Of a DNA stretch of 64,000 nt, positions 9,687 to 18,632 are shown one piece after another. The translations under genes were made by a program, and so were the position numbers. The notes under the pieces were generated by a model. It was not told the DNA's origin and did no database searches. It worked only from the letters and a program-made list of their open reading frames with translations. The stretch comes from Neisseriaceae bacterium (lineage in GTDB: Bacteria; Pseudomonadota; Gammaproteobacteria; Burkholderiales; Neisseriaceae). Location: positions 38,887 to 102,886 of the forward strand of contig JAFTFY010000031.1 of the NCBI GenBank assembly GCA_017458185.1, given 5' to 3'. The stretch's first letter is position 1. Each line of letters begins with the position of its first letter.

Positions 9687-10616
9687 ATGAAAACCGCATT
9701 TTTCTTCCCTGGACAAGGTTCGCAGAGTTTGCAGATGATGGCAGGTTTTGCGGGTGGAGCCGTTGTGAAACAAACTTTTGATGAAGCGTCTGACGCTTTA
9801 AATCAAGATTTATGGGCGATGATTCATGCTGAATCCGCCGATTTAATTAACCAAACCGAAAACACCCAGCCGATTATGCTTGCCGCAGGTTTTGCGGTGT
9901 GGCGTGTGTATCAGGCTCGTGGCGGCAAAACGCCGTCTGTTTTGGCAGGGCATAGTTTGGGCGAATATACCGCCTTAACCGTTGCAGGCAGCCTGAATTT
10001 TGCGGACGCGGTGAAATTAGTGCGACAAAGAGCCACGCTAATGCAAACCGCTGTGCCACAAGGCAAAGGAGCAATGGCGGCTGTGTTAGGTTTGGAAGAC
10101 AATGTTGTTGTGGCTTTGTGTGAAGAAGCAGGGCAAGGCGAAGTGGTTGAAGCGGTGAATTTTAATTCAGTTGGACAAGTGGTGATTGCGGGCGACACGG
10201 CGGCGGTTAATCGTGCTATGGAAATCGCCAAAAACAAAGGAGCAAAACGGGCTTTGCTGTTGCCTGTGTCCGTGCCGTCTCATTGTGCTTTAATGAAGCC
10301 TGCGGCAGAAAAATTAGTACAAGCCTTTGAAAATGTGGCTTTCAGGCTGCCTGAAATTCCCGTGATTCACAACGCCGATGTGTGTGCTTACAACGATTTA
10401 GATAAAATCAAAGACGCTTTGGCACGCCAGTTATATTCGCCTGTGCGTTGGACAGAAACCGTGCGTAAAGTCGTGGCAGACGGCATCACGCAATCCGCAG
10501 AATGTGCACCAGGTAAAGTTCTGGCAGGTTTGGTGAAACGCACCGACAAAAACTTGCCCTGTGCGGCATTAACCGATATTGCCGCAGTGGAAGAATTGAT
10601 TGCTGGTCAAAATTAG
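9687..10616 (+). CDS. fabD: Malonyl-CoA:ACP transacylase
   Basis: Transfers malonyl groups from CoA to acyl-carrier protein to feed fatty-acid synthesis. 309 residues, the family norm. GQGSQ near residue 10 and the nucleophile motif GHSLGEY near residue 92 are intact, and the catalytic His motif is PSHCALM. One uptake-like word is read as FRLPE near residue 220. The usual fab neighbours are absent here; a LemA-family gene follows after 9 bases and may be cotranscribed. Confidence 0.95.
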   Translation: MKTAFFFPGQGSQSLQMMAGFAGGAVVKQTFDEASDALNQDLWAMIHAESADLINQTENTQPIMLAAGFAVWRVYQARGGKTPSVLAGHSLGEYTALTVAGSLNFADAVKLVRQRATLMQTAVPQGKGAMAAVLGLEDNVVVALCEEAGQGEVVEAVNFNSVGQVVIAGDTAAVNRAMEIAKNKGAKRALLLPVSVPSHCALMKPAAEKLVQAFENVAFRLPEIPVIHNADVCAYNDLDKIKDALARQLYSPVRWTETVRKVVADGITQSAECAPGKVLAGLVKRTDKNLPCAALTDIAAVEELIAGQN

Positions 10617-10625
10617 GAGAAAAAA

Positions 10626-11300
10626 ATGGTCGGTTTTATTTTTTTACTTTTGATTATTGGCGTGATTATCGCCATTTGGATTATTAAAACTTACAATAGT
10701 TTGCAAGCCTTAATGCAAGAAATTCGTGAGGGCTATGCTAATTTGCAAGCGACACTCAAAAAACGAGAACAACTGAATGGGCAAATGATTGATATTGCTT
10801 CAAAATATATGGAACACGAGCAGTTAATGCAATTACAAGTGGCACAAAAGCAAGGCGATATGAAACAAATGCGTTATTTAGCCCAAGACTTTCCTGAATT
10901 GCGTGCCAATGAAACCTATCAAAAATTGATGGATCAATTAGAAACTGCTGAAAACGATATTTTGGATAAACGAGAAAGTTACAATAAGCGTGTGAAACAT
11001 TACAACGCTTATCGCAGTGCATTCCCAGCGGTTTTGATTGCGGGCAAATTGTCGTTTGATACCGTTGATTATTTCAACACCGATGACGAAAAATTTGATA
11101 TGCAGGCGGCGAAATTTGCCAAAGACGACTCCGAAGCCCTGAAAAACCTGATTGATAGTGGCGTAAAAAGCGTGGGCGACACCGCAGGGCGTGCCGTGAA
11201 ACAAATCAATAAAGGCGTTTCCAAAGGTGTGGAAGAAGCGAAAAAAATAATGGGTAAAGATGACGGCGAAAATACGCCTGAACCTGAAAACAAAGAATAA
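10626..11300 (+). CDS. LemA family membrane protein
   Basis: 224 residues: one N-terminal membrane helix (about 3-22), then a long helical region with alternating charge, and the family-typical YNAYRSAFPAVLIAGKL segment near residue 125. The tail is charged and Lys/Glu-rich. LemA proteins are widespread one-helix envelope proteins whose biochemical role is unclear. AGGAGA site 6 bases before the ATG, only 9 bases after fabD. The stop is followed directly by an uptake-like word and a bidirectional terminator. Confidence 0.85.
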   Translation: MVGFIFLLLIIGVIIAIWIIKTYNSLQALMQEIREGYANLQATLKKREQLNGQMIDIASKYMEHEQLMQLQVAQKQGDMKQMRYLAQDFPELRANETYQKLMDQLETAENDILDKRESYNKRVKHYNAYRSAFPAVLIAGKLSFDTVDYFNTDDEKFDMQAAKFAKDDSEALKNLIDSGVKSVGDTAGRAVKQINKGVSKGVEEAKKIMGKDDGENTPEPENKE

Positions 11301-11320
11301 TTCAGGCAGCCTGAAAGCAA

Positions 11321-11348
11321 AAAAAAACCGCCGAAATGGCGGTTTTTT
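11321..11348. terminator. Bidirectional terminator between LemA gene and tal
   Basis: ACCGCC (11327-11332) pairs with GGCGGT (11338-11343), with an A run before and a T run after, so it can end both convergent transcripts. An uptake-like word sits at 11301-11317. Confidence 0.85.
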
Positions 11349-11364
11349 GGGTTTGTGCAAACAA

Positions 11365-12600
11365 TTATTCAAACCCTTCAATAAACGCCAAAATTTCATC
11401 AAAGGCTGCCTGAAACTGTTGTAAGCCTTTGATTTGTAAGTCCTGTGCAACGGCAGACAAGTCAGCGTACTGTGCTACTTCTTGCAAAATATTTTCGGCG
11501 TTATCTGTATTCATCAATTCAACTTTGCCGTGTTCTAAAAAGGCGTTCATGGCTTTTTCAGGCAGCGTATTGACGGTGTTTTTGCCGATTAAGTTGTCGA
11601 TATACAGCGTATCGGAATAAGCAGGGTTTTTCGTGGCGGTTGATGCCCATAATAGCGTCAATAATGGGCAGTCTTCGCGATATTGTGGGCGGATTTTAAC
11701 AGGCTCGTCATCGCCATGGCAGTTATCGCACTCATCGCAATTTCCGCAACATTCGTGTTTTTCTTCGTGATGATGATGAGCACCGCAACACTCGTGTTTT
11801 TCATCGTGGTGATGATGATGATGAGAACCACAGCCACAGCCGCCACAGCATGTGTCTTCTTCTTCGTCTTCGTGATTATCGGCGTTTTGCCACGCTTCAA
11901 TCAATGCGGCAGGCGGGGTGTGGTCTTTCATTTCATTGTATAAGGCTTGTGCCATTGCAACCGCTGTTTTGCCTTGTAAATAGGCAGGCAGTTTGTCGTC
12001 AATCGCCGTGTCTATGCGAGACAAAAATACGCTGGCAACAATGCGTCCGTTCGCAGGCGGATTGCCTTGGTAAAAGGCTTGTTCGATTTTTTTCACGGTA
12101 TCAGCGTCAAAAATCAGCGTGGTATTGATATTACATTCGTCTGCCAAGCGTTCTACCGCCTTAATGCCTGCTTCTGTGGCAGGGATTTTAATCATCACAT
12201 TTGGGCGATTGATTTTTTGCAGCAAACGCCGTGCTTCAAACACCGTGCCGTCAGTGTCGTTTGCCAAAGCGGGATTGACTTCAATGCTCACAAACCCTGC
12301 ATTGCCGTTACTGTATTGATATTCCGTTAAAAATATATCGCAGGCAGCCTGAACATCGGCACACGCCATGGTTTCGTAAATTTCGTGGGCGGTTTTGCCA
12401 TCGGCTTTTAACGCACGCATTTGTTGTTGATACAGTTCGTCATTTTTAATCGCCGCTAAAAAAATCGCAGGGTTCGTGGTAACGCCCGATACGCCTTGAC
12501 GAATTTTGTTATTTAACTCGCCCTTGATAATCATCGAACGAGAAAGGCTGTCTAACCAAATTTGCTGCCCTAATAGGCGTGCTTGTTGAATGTTGTTCAT
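11365..12600 (-). CDS. tal: Transaldolase with inserted Cys/His-rich metal-binding-like segment
   Basis: Pentose-phosphate enzyme moving a dihydroxyacetone unit between sugar phosphates. The transaldolase fold is recognisable throughout: GVTTNPAIF near residue 38, NVMIKIPAT with the Schiff-base lysine near 138, FLSRID near 192, LLWASTATKNPAY near 315. Between the helix ending near residue 240 and the last barrel strand, an acidic segment (about 242-300) carries 11 Cys and 14 His, including CCGGCGCGSHHHHHHDEKHE and a second HECCG block. Family members I know have no such insert here. Start chosen at the ATG at 12600 with an AAGGAA site; an upstream in-frame ATG at 12663 overlaps the LRR gene and is unlikely. 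The LRR gene lies 59 bases upstream on the same strand. Confidence 0.9.
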   Translation of the reverse strand: MNNIQQARLLGQQIWLDSLSRSMIIKGELNNKIRQGVSGVTTNPAIFLAAIKNDELYQQQMRALKADGKTAHEIYETMACADVQAACDIFLTEYQYSNGNAGFVSIEVNPALANDTDGTVFEARRLLQKINRPNVMIKIPATEAGIKAVERLADECNINTTLIFDADTVKKIEQAFYQGNPPANGRIVASVFLSRIDTAIDDKLPAYLQGKTAVAMAQALYNEMKDHTPPAALIEAWQNADNHEDEEEDTCCGGCGCGSHHHHHHDEKHECCGAHHHHEEKHECCGNCDECDNCHGDDEPVKIRPQYREDCPLLTLLWASTATKNPAYSDTLYIDNLIGKNTVNTLPEKAMNAFLEHGKVELMNTDNAENILQEVAQYADLSAVAQDLQIKGLQQFQAAFDEILAFIEGFE

Positions 12601-12659
12601 GTTTTTTCCTTGTTGATTAAATCGTTTCAGGTAGCCTGAAAGCAATTTATTTAAAATCA

Positions 12660-13610
12660 TCAAATAATTTTTAATCCTTTGATTTGTTTAATTTTTTCAG
12701 GTAGTGTTGCCACATCAAAGTCGTCTGGCAAACTTAATTCTTGTAAATTTTCAAATTGCCCCACTTTTTCTAATATGGTCATGATATTTTGACAATCATT
12801 TAAGCCTAACGACAATAAATTCGTTAATTGCCCAATACTTTCAGGTAAAACGGTCAGTTGCAGACATTCATACAAATTCAATTCTGTTAAATTTGTTAAA
12901 TTACCTATATCTTCTGGCAATGCGGATAAATTTTCACAATATCCTAAATCCAAAAGTTCTAAATTTTTTAATTGTGTAACGCAATTTGGTATGCTAATTA
13001 AGTTAGAACACAACATTAAATTCAAAGTGCGTAATTTTTTTAATTGTACAATAGTTTCAGGCAGGGTAACAAGTTCTAATTGATATAGGGTGAGATATTC
13101 TAAATTTTCTAACGCACCTATTGTTTCAGGCAATTCGCTAATGCAACTGTTTTCTATGCTTAATTCGTTTAAATTTTTTAATTGTCCGATTGTTTCAGGC
13201 AGCGTAATAAAATCGACAAATTCCATATCTAATGATATTAAATTTTCTAATTTACTAATATTATCAGGTAAATGGGTTAAATTTTGAATAAAAGCAAAAG
13301 ATAAATATTCTAAATTTTTTAATATATCTATATTATCAGGCAATACAGAAGTGTGTTCGATATTTAATGAAGTTAAATATTCCAATTCACTCATACTATC
13401 AGGCAAATGAGTGATATTTTCGCAAGAACTTAAACTTAAATATTCTAAATTCTTTATTTTGGCAATACTTTCAGGCAATGCGGAAATATTTTCGCATTCT
13501 AATTCGGTGAGATGACAAGATAAACGATTGTCTATCTCTTCATCGCTTAAATGTTGTAATTCAGGAATAATTTTTTTCCATTCCAAAATTTCATCGGTTG
13601 AAAAGTTCAT
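12660..13610 (-). CDS. Leucine-rich repeat protein
   Basis: About 316 residues built almost entirely of short LRRs of about 23 residues, with consensus LPESIxxLKNLEYLxL. A short acidic N-terminal helix region precedes them. No signal peptide or membrane helix is seen, so it is probably cytosolic unless secreted by another route. The ATG at 13610 sits 7 bases after AGGAGT; an ATG at 13616 is also possible but too close to that site. Many repeats are encoded with TTTCAGGC on the plus strand, one half of the uptake-like word. A second LRR gene lies at 56902. Function unknown; such LRRs usually bind proteins. Confidence 0.85.
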   Translation of the reverse strand: MNFSTDEILEWKKIIPELQHLSDEEIDNRLSCHLTELECENISALPESIAKIKNLEYLSLSSCENITHLPDSMSELEYLTSLNIEHTSVLPDNIDILKNLEYLSFAFIQNLTHLPDNISKLENLISLDMEFVDFITLPETIGQLKNLNELSIENSCISELPETIGALENLEYLTLYQLELVTLPETIVQLKKLRTLNLMLCSNLISIPNCVTQLKNLELLDLGYCENLSALPEDIGNLTNLTELNLYECLQLTVLPESIGQLTNLLSLGLNDCQNIMTILEKVGQFENLQELSLPDDFDVATLPEKIKQIKGLKII

Positions 13611-13693
13611 TTTCATACTCCTGTTATGTTATTCAGGCTGCCTGAAAAAATATTGCTATTGCTTAATTAAGTTTTCAGGCTGCCTGAAAATTT

Positions 13694-13799
13694 TATAGTC
13701 GATTCACAGCAAAATCATGCAGCGTTGCTTCGCCTTGCCGTATTATTTATACTGTCTTCGGCTCGTTGCCTTGCCTGTTTTTGCTGTGAACCGACTATA
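13694..13799. mobile_element. Correia-like element A
   Basis: 106-bp element bounded by TATAGTCGATTCACAGCAAA and the inverted TTTGCTGTGAACCGACTATA. The inner part contains CCGTATTATTTATACTGTC and CTTGCCTG, resembling Neisseria Correia elements. Seven copies occur in the window. Confidence 0.8.
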
Positions 13800-13807
13800 T
13801 ATTTCAA

Positions 13808-15523
13808 TTAACTACGATATTTCAGGCAGCCTGAAAGTAGTGGCAAAATTTCGGATAAAGCAATTTTTTCTGCCGTATCGCTGCTGCGTTTTTGGTATTC
13901 AACCACGCCGTCTTTTAAGCCCCTGTCGCCCACAACAATGCGGTGCGGAATGCCCAACAATTCGGAATCTGCCAAAAGCACGCCTGCGCGTTCGTCTCGG
14001 TCGTCTAACAGCACTTCTACGCCTGCATGAGTTAAGTCGGCGTATAGTTTATCGGCGGCGGCTTTAACGGTTTCCGATTTATGGTAATTCATCGGCACAA
14101 TCACTGCTGTAAAGGGTGCCATAGCGTCTGTCCAGATAATGCCTTTGTCGTCATTGTTCTGCTCAATCGCAGCGGCGACAATGCGAGTTATGCCTATGCC
14201 GTAACAGCCCATTTCCACAGTGCTTAATTGTCCGTCCTTGTCGGACACGGCAACATTTAAGGCTTGCGAATATTTTTGCCGCAACTGAAAAATATGTCCC
14301 ACTTCAATGCCACGCACGAGTTTCAGGGAGCCTTTGCCGTCAGGAGACGCATCATTTTCAACCACATTGCGTAAATCCACAAATATGGGTTCCGAGCAAT
14401 CGCGTCCAAAATTAAAGCCTGTGTAGTGGTAGTCGTTGTCATTTGCCCCTGTAATCCAGTCGGCGGCTTTTTCCACAGCATAATCAGCATAAACCTTGCC
14501 TGAAAAACCCACAGCACCCAAAGAGCCGCCGTCTGCACCAAATGCCGTGCGAATAGCGTCTGCACTGGCAAACGATAAGGGCGATTTCACGCCTGCTAAT
14601 TTTTCCGCTTTCACTTCGTTTAATTCATGGTCGCCACGCAACAGCAACAATATCGGCTGTTCGTCTTCGCCTTCAACCACAACCGATTTCAGCGTTTTTT
14701 CAATCGGCACATTCAAAAACGCCACAAGTTCATCAATGGTTTTCACATTTGGCGTGGCAATTTTTTGTAAATCTTGGGCGGGCGTGGCTCGTTCGCCTGT
14801 TAAAGGCAGGGTTTCGGCTAATTCAATATTTGCCGCATAATCCGAAGTTTCGCAATACGCAATCACATCTTCGCCTGATTCAGCCAACACTTGAAATTCA
14901 TGCGAGCCTGTACCGCCGATCGAACCCGTATCCGCCGCCACAGGGCGAAATTTTAAGCCCAAGCGATTGAAAATATTACAATAAGCGTCATACATTTTTG
15001 CATAAGTTTCTTGTAAAGACGCAAAATCCAAATGGAAAGAATAAGCGTCTTTCATCACAAATTCACGCGAACGCATCACGCCAAAGCGTGGGCGAATTTC
15101 ATCACGAAACTTGGTTTGAATTTGATAAAAATTCACAGGCAACTGGCGATAACTTTTAATTTCATTGCGCGCAATTTCGGAAATAATTTCTTCGTGTGTG
15201 GGACCCAAACAAAAATCGCGGTCGTGGCGGTCTTGCAAACGCAGCAACTCCTTGCCATAAAATTCCCAACGCCCTGACTCCTGCCACAATTCCGCAGGTT
15301 GCACCACAGGCATTAACAATTCCACCGCCCCTGCACGGTTCATTTCTTCACGCACAATGGCTTCCACCTTACGCACCACACGCAAGCCCATCGGCAACCA
15401 CGCATACAAACCAGACGCAATACGGCGAATTAAGCCTGCACGCAACATTAAACGATGACTTGCCAACTCCGCTTCCGCAGGGGCTTCTTTTAGGGTCGAA
15501 ATAAAAAATTGAGAAGATTTCAT
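13808..15523 (-). CDS. proS: Prolyl-tRNA synthetase
   Basis: Charges tRNA-Pro. Class II synthetase of the bacterial type with an inserted editing domain, about 571 residues. Motif 2 ([16 protein letters not shown]) near residue 135, [12 protein letters not shown] near 190, the editing insertion about 225-390, motif 3 (GCYGIGITR) near 430, then the anticodon-binding domain. The ATG at 15523 ([18 protein letters not shown]) matches the family start; upstream in-frame codons to 15553 include part of an uptake-like word and are discarded. No clear ribosome site. The C-terminus ends in SGCLKYRS, encoded by another uptake-like word, a few residues beyond the usual end. Confidence 0.96.
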   Translation of the reverse strand: MKSSQFFISTLKEAPAEAELASHRLMLRAGLIRRIASGLYAWLPMGLRVVRKVEAIVREEMNRAGAVELLMPVVQPAELWQESGRWEFYGKELLRLQDRHDRDFCLGPTHEEIISEIARNEIKSYRQLPVNFYQIQTKFRDEIRPRFGVMRSREFVMKDAYSFHLDFASLQETYAKMYDAYCNIFNRLGLKFRPVAADTGSIGGTGSHEFQVLAESGEDVIAYCETSDYAANIELAETLPLTGERATPAQDLQKIATPNVKTIDELVAFLNVPIEKTLKSVVVEGEDEQPILLLLRGDHELNEVKAEKLAGVKSPLSFASADAIRTAFGADGGSLGAVGFSGKVYADYAVEKAADWITGANDNDYHYTGFNFGRDCSEPIFVDLRNVVENDASPDGKGSLKLVRGIEVGHIFQLRQKYSQALNVAVSDKDGQLSTVEMGCYGIGITRIVAAAIEQNNDDKGIIWTDAMAPFTAVIVPMNYHKSETVKAAADKLYADLTHAGVEVLLDDRDERAGVLLADSELLGIPHRIVVGDRGLKDGVVEYQKRSSDTAEKIALSEILPLLSGCLKYRS

Positions 15524-16003
15524 AATTGTTTGAAAGCGTAAAAATAAAACCATTTATTTTACTCTTTTTCAGGCTGCCTGAAAGGTTGATTTGAATGGTA
15601 GGAAGCGTCAAAATTTTTCTCAATCATATATGATTGAGTACTGTGCTTGACAGCACAGTACTGTAATATAAACATTACTGCCGAACCATAGGGCGTAAGC
15701 CCACAAGGCAAAGCCACACTATGTTTGGTCGTGCGTTGTGTTACAGATTGTCAAATAAATTCAATAAAAACAGATAGTTGCCTACGATAGTATAGATAAT
15801 ATGCAGGACGCGGTAAGTGTTTGAATAATATTGAAATTATGCGACAACAGGGAAACCATAGTCATAAGTTGTTTATAAGTTATCATCCTTTCTTATTGTC
15901 ATTTGGAAAAAGCAGGCGGTTATTTTTTAATAACCCCTGCTAACTTTCCATAAATGGTTTCTTTTTTTAAGTTTGAGGAAAAAATAAATTTAAGGATTTC
16001 AAA
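15524..16003 (+). promoter_or_regulatory. Long non-coding leader region before a tiny peptide
   Basis: No gene is seen. A hairpin AGTACTGTGCT / AGCACAGTACT near 15640 resembles the two-hairpin repeats. At 15686-15729 CATAG (15687-15691) can pair with CTATG (15719-15723) around two inner stems, GGGC/GCCC and GGC/GCC, a possible three-way junction. A strong hairpin GGTTATT / AATAACC with flanking GCAGG/CCTGC pairs lies near 15913-15945. The AAGGAT site before the peptide ATG at 16004 ends the region. Whether this is one transcript is unknown. Confidence 0.4.
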
Positions 16004-16084
16004 ATGTCTGAAAAAAGTTTTGTCCAATTTGCCGTAATTAGCGTTGCAGCATTATTGTCGGTATTAGCGTCTGTATTATGGTAA
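16004..16084 (+). CDS. Tiny single-helix membrane peptide 1 (26 aa)
   Basis: 26 codons: charged start MSEKSFVQF followed by one hydrophobic helix containing AALLSVLASVLW. An AAGGAT ribosome site lies 7 bases before the ATG, and a clean terminator follows about 85 bases after the stop. It shares an ALLSVLA core and layout with the 30-codon peptide at 16305, which argues that both are real. Small membrane peptides of this kind can be regulators of larger membrane complexes or type I toxins; nothing here decides between these. Confidence 0.6.
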   Translation: MSEKSFVQFAVISVAALLSVLASVLW

Positions 16085-16170
16085 CGACAAAAAATATCGA
16101 CTTAATGGCATATGCCTATGTATGTGCGTATATCATTGTGTTATTAACTTGTTAAATATTTTAATGGATC

Positions 16171-16199
16171 AAAGACGGTATTAAAAAACCGTCTTTTTT
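16171..16199 (+). terminator. Terminator after peptide 1
   Basis: AAAGACGG (16171-16178) pairs with CCGTCTTT (16189-16196), followed by Ts. Confidence 0.8.
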
Positions 16200-16236
16200 A
16201 TTGTTCAGGCAGCCTGAAAAATATTTGATTTTTTAT

Positions 16237-16264
16237 TTGACAAGATATTCAATTATTATATAAT
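16237..16264 (+). promoter_or_regulatory. Perfect-consensus sigma-70 promoter for peptide 2
   Basis: TTGACA (16237-16242) and TATAAT (16259-16264), both perfect consensus, with a 16-base spacer. Predicted start near 16271, about 34 bases before the ATG of the 30-codon peptide. It is the best-matching promoter I found in the window. Confidence 0.85.
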
Positions 16265-16304
16265 ACACACCGCTTATTTAATTTCCCAAAAAGAAAGACG
16301 CACA

Positions 16305-16397
16305 ATGAATGATGATTTTGCAGGAACTGCGGTTTTTGCTTCGGCAATTACAGGTGTATGTGCTTTATTATCTGTATTAGCCATTTGTTTTTTATAA
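16305..16397 (+). CDS. Tiny single-helix membrane peptide 2 (30 aa)
   Basis: 30 codons: acidic start MNDDFAGTAVFAS, then a hydrophobic helix with TGVCALLSVLAICFL at the very C-terminus. Preceded by a perfect-consensus promoter and an AAAGAAAG-type ribosome site, and ended by a strong terminator, so it is a self-contained transcription unit of about 170 nt. It is related in layout and in the ALLSVLA core to the peptide at 16004. The transcript could alternatively act as a small RNA, with the peptide secondary. No relative is known to me. Confidence 0.65.
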   Translation: MNDDFAGTAVFASAITGVCALLSVLAICFL

Positions 16398-16410
16398 ACA
16401 ATCAGTTAAA

Positions 16411-16439
16411 AAAAGGACGGCATAAAAAACCGTCCTTTT
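16411..16439. terminator. Bidirectional terminator between peptide 2 and alcohol dehydrogenase
   Basis: AAAAGGACGG (16411-16420) pairs perfectly with CCGTCCTTTT (16430-16439). It can end the peptide transcript on the plus strand and the dehydrogenase on the minus strand. Confidence 0.85.
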
Positions 16440-16456
16440 GCTTTATCCCAAAAATA

Positions 16457-17614
16457 TTATCTTGGTCCAAAGGCTTCGGCGAAAATGCCGATGATTTGCT
16501 CTTTGGTTGCCTGAATAGGATTCGTTAAACCGCAGACATCTTTTAAGGCGTTAGTTGCCAAAGTGTCGAAGTCTTCGCGTTTGACACCTAATTCTTCTAA
16601 TGATTTGGGAATGCCCACAATATCGGCTAATTTTTTAATCGCACCAATCACGCAACCGTTTTCTAATGCAGGATTGTTAGCAACTAATAATTTGCCGACT
16701 TCGTCCAAGCGTGCTTTGGCTTTGGCATCGCCTTGATTGAATTTTTCCACATGTGGCAATAACAAGGCATTGCATACGCCGTGTGGCAAGTCATAGAAAC
16801 CGCCCAACTGGTGAGCCATCGCATGCACATAACCCAAAGACGCATTGTTAAACGCCATACCTGCCAAGAATTGTGCGTATGCCATTTGTTCGCGTGCTTC
16901 TTTGTTTTTGGGTTGTTCCACCGCAATCGGCAGATATTTGGCAATCAATTCAATCGCTTTGACGGCACAAGTATCGGTAATTGGTGTGGCAATCGTGGAA
17001 ACATAGGCTTCAATGGCGTGGGTTAATGCGTCCATACCTGTGGCGGCGGTTAAGCCTTTGGGCATACCTTCCATTAAGTCAGAATCGTTAATCGACAAGG
17101 TTGGGGTTACATGTTTATCAACAATCGCCATTTTCACATGACGGGTTTCATCGGTAATAATGGTGAAACGAGTCATTTCAGAAGCCGTACCTGCGGTGGT
17201 GTTAATGGCAACCAAAGTCATTTGCGGTTTGTTGGATTTATCCAAACCTTCATAATCTTCGATTTTGCCGCCGTTAGAAGCTACCAATGCGACACCTTTG
17301 GCACAATCGTGCGAAGAACCGCCACCCAAAGAGATAATAAAATCTGCCCCTGAATTTTTTAATTCAGCCAAGCCTGCATTTACATTACCTACGGTAGGAT
17401 TGGGTTGTGCACCGCCAAAAGTGGCTGAATCAATACCTGCTTCTTTTAATTTTTTCGCAATTAACGGAGCACCAAATTCGGCGGTTGCCAAGAAGTTATC
17501 GGTAACAATTAAGGCTTTTTTGAAACCCAATCGTGCGATTTGTGTAATACCGTCATTCAACGCACCTGAACCGATTAAGTTGGTTACAGGCATAAAAAAA
17601 GATGAAACTGCCAT
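16457..17614 (-). CDS. Iron-containing alcohol dehydrogenase
   Basis: 385 residues of the group III (iron-dependent) dehydrogenase family, NAD(P)-linked interconversion of an alcohol and an aldehyde. [11 protein letters not shown] near residue 97 is the nucleotide-binding motif. Metal-ligand segments include [12 protein letters not shown] (about 190-205), [12 protein letters not shown] (about 260-271) and [14 protein letters not shown]. The sequence is closest in style to Zymomonas AdhB/YiaY enzymes, so ethanol is a reasonable substrate guess. AAGGAAC site before the ATG. It stands alone, with a Correia-like element upstream and a terminator downstream. Confidence 0.93.
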   Translation of the reverse strand: MAVSSFFMPVTNLIGSGALNDGITQIARLGFKKALIVTDNFLATAEFGAPLIAKKLKEAGIDSATFGGAQPNPTVGNVNAGLAELKNSGADFIISLGGGSSHDCAKGVALVASNGGKIEDYEGLDKSNKPQMTLVAINTTAGTASEMTRFTIITDETRHVKMAIVDKHVTPTLSINDSDLMEGMPKGLTAATGMDALTHAIEAYVSTIATPITDTCAVKAIELIAKYLPIAVEQPKNKEAREQMAYAQFLAGMAFNNASLGYVHAMAHQLGGFYDLPHGVCNALLLPHVEKFNQGDAKAKARLDEVGKLLVANNPALENGCVIGAIKKLADIVGIPKSLEELGVKREDFDTLATNALKDVCGLTNPIQATKEQIIGIFAEAFGPR

Positions 17615-17667
17615 GTTTTTGTTCCTTCATTATTGGAAATAACAAAATATGTCGTCATTTCGTTGTA

Positions 17668-17775
17668 TATAGTCGATTGATAGCAAAATCTACCAGCGTT
17701 GGTTTGCCTTGCCGTATTATTTATACTGTCTGCGGCTTCAGAAGCCTTGGTATATTTTGCTCTGAATCGACTATA
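17668..17775. mobile_element. Correia-like element B
   Basis: 108 bp, ends TATAGTCGATTGATAGCAAA and the inverted TTTGCTCTGAATCGACTATA, with the same inner CCGTATTATTTATACTGTC. It lies 53 bases upstream of the alcohol dehydrogenase start and could affect its transcription. Confidence 0.8.
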
Positions 17776-17858
17776 AAATGGCGACAAACCCAAGCAATTT
17801 AAAATTGCTATGTGGTGTATGGTACGCCTGTTGTCTTTTTTTTTCGTTGCTAAAAAGC

Positions 17859-17892
17859 AAAAAAAGGACGAATTTATTTTCGTCCTTTTTTG
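17859..17892 (-). terminator. Terminator of the glutathione transferase gene
   Basis: AAAAAGGACGAA (17861-17872) pairs with TTCGTCCTTTTT (17879-17890); U-rich on the minus strand. Confidence 0.85.
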
Positions 17893-17910
17893 CGATAGGC
17901 ATATCAGCGA

Positions 17911-18519
17911 TTACAAGCCTTCGGCTTTTAAGGCTGCCTGAACGCCTGCGTCTTGGTTCATTGTGTTCATCAGAGCGGTTAAGTTGGTAAATGGGCTTAA
18001 ATCAATGCCCACACCCACAGCCCAACGCAAAATCACAAATAAATAAGCGTCCGCTACGGTTTTTACGCCTGCCAAGTATTGTTTACCTTGCAAGGCGTTA
18101 TTCGCAATGCCTAATAAACGCACAATTTTTTCGCGAGCGGTATTTTGCAGGGCAGGGTGTTCTTTTTCGTTATCAATAAAACGCATGGGAGCGAAAATCG
18201 GCACAAAGGCTTCGTGCAAATCGGCATTGCAAAACGCCAACCAACGCATCGCATTCGCACGCACTTGTTTATCGCTACCGCCCAATAACGCCGCTTGCGG
18301 AAATTTTTCGTCCAAATAGAACAAAATGGCGACATTTTGCGTTAAGACAAAATCGTCATCAACCAAGCACGGCACTGAACCCATAGGATTCAACGCCAAA
18401 AATTCAGGCTGCTTCAACGCTTCGCGTGCAACCGCTTCGGCATCATATTTTGCCCCAGTCCATTCCAAAGCAATATGGTCAGCCAAAGAGCAAGCACCTG
18501 GCATATAGTATAGTTTCAT
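17911..18519 (-). CDS. Glutathione S-transferase (beta-like)
   Basis: 202 residues. The N-terminal thioredoxin-like domain starts MKLYYMPGACSLADHIALEW, with the cysteine at position 10 characteristic of bacterial beta-class enzymes, and the GSVPC cis-proline motif near residue 50. The all-helical C-terminal domain runs from about 90 and includes VADAYLFVILRWA. Likely conjugates or reduces electrophiles with glutathione in the cytosol. AAAGG site before the ATG. Not in an operon. Confidence 0.92.
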   Translation of the reverse strand: MKLYYMPGACSLADHIALEWTGAKYDAEAVAREALKQPEFLALNPMGSVPCLVDDDFVLTQNVAILFYLDEKFPQAALLGGSDKQVRANAMRWLAFCNADLHEAFVPIFAPMRFIDNEKEHPALQNTAREKIVRLLGIANNALQGKQYLAGVKTVADAYLFVILRWAVGVGIDLSPFTNLTALMNTMNQDAGVQAALKAEGL

Positions 18520-18632
18520 AGTGATAAACCTTTCATTGTGTGAATGTTAATAGAACGGATTTATTTTAGCATATTCTAAAATAAATACAAACCCTTTGTG
18601 GTGTTTGTTTTCAGGTAGCCTAAATTTAATCT

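Noticed and set aside
11740..11840. His-tag or vector contamination in the transaldolase
   Set aside because: The His runs alternate with Cys pairs and acidic residues in a native context, with flanking transaldolase sequence continuous on both sides.
11658..11943. Open frames on both strands over the Cys/His segment of tal
   Set aside because: They are by-products of the GAT/CAC-rich repeat; only the transaldolase frame is continuous with conserved sequence.
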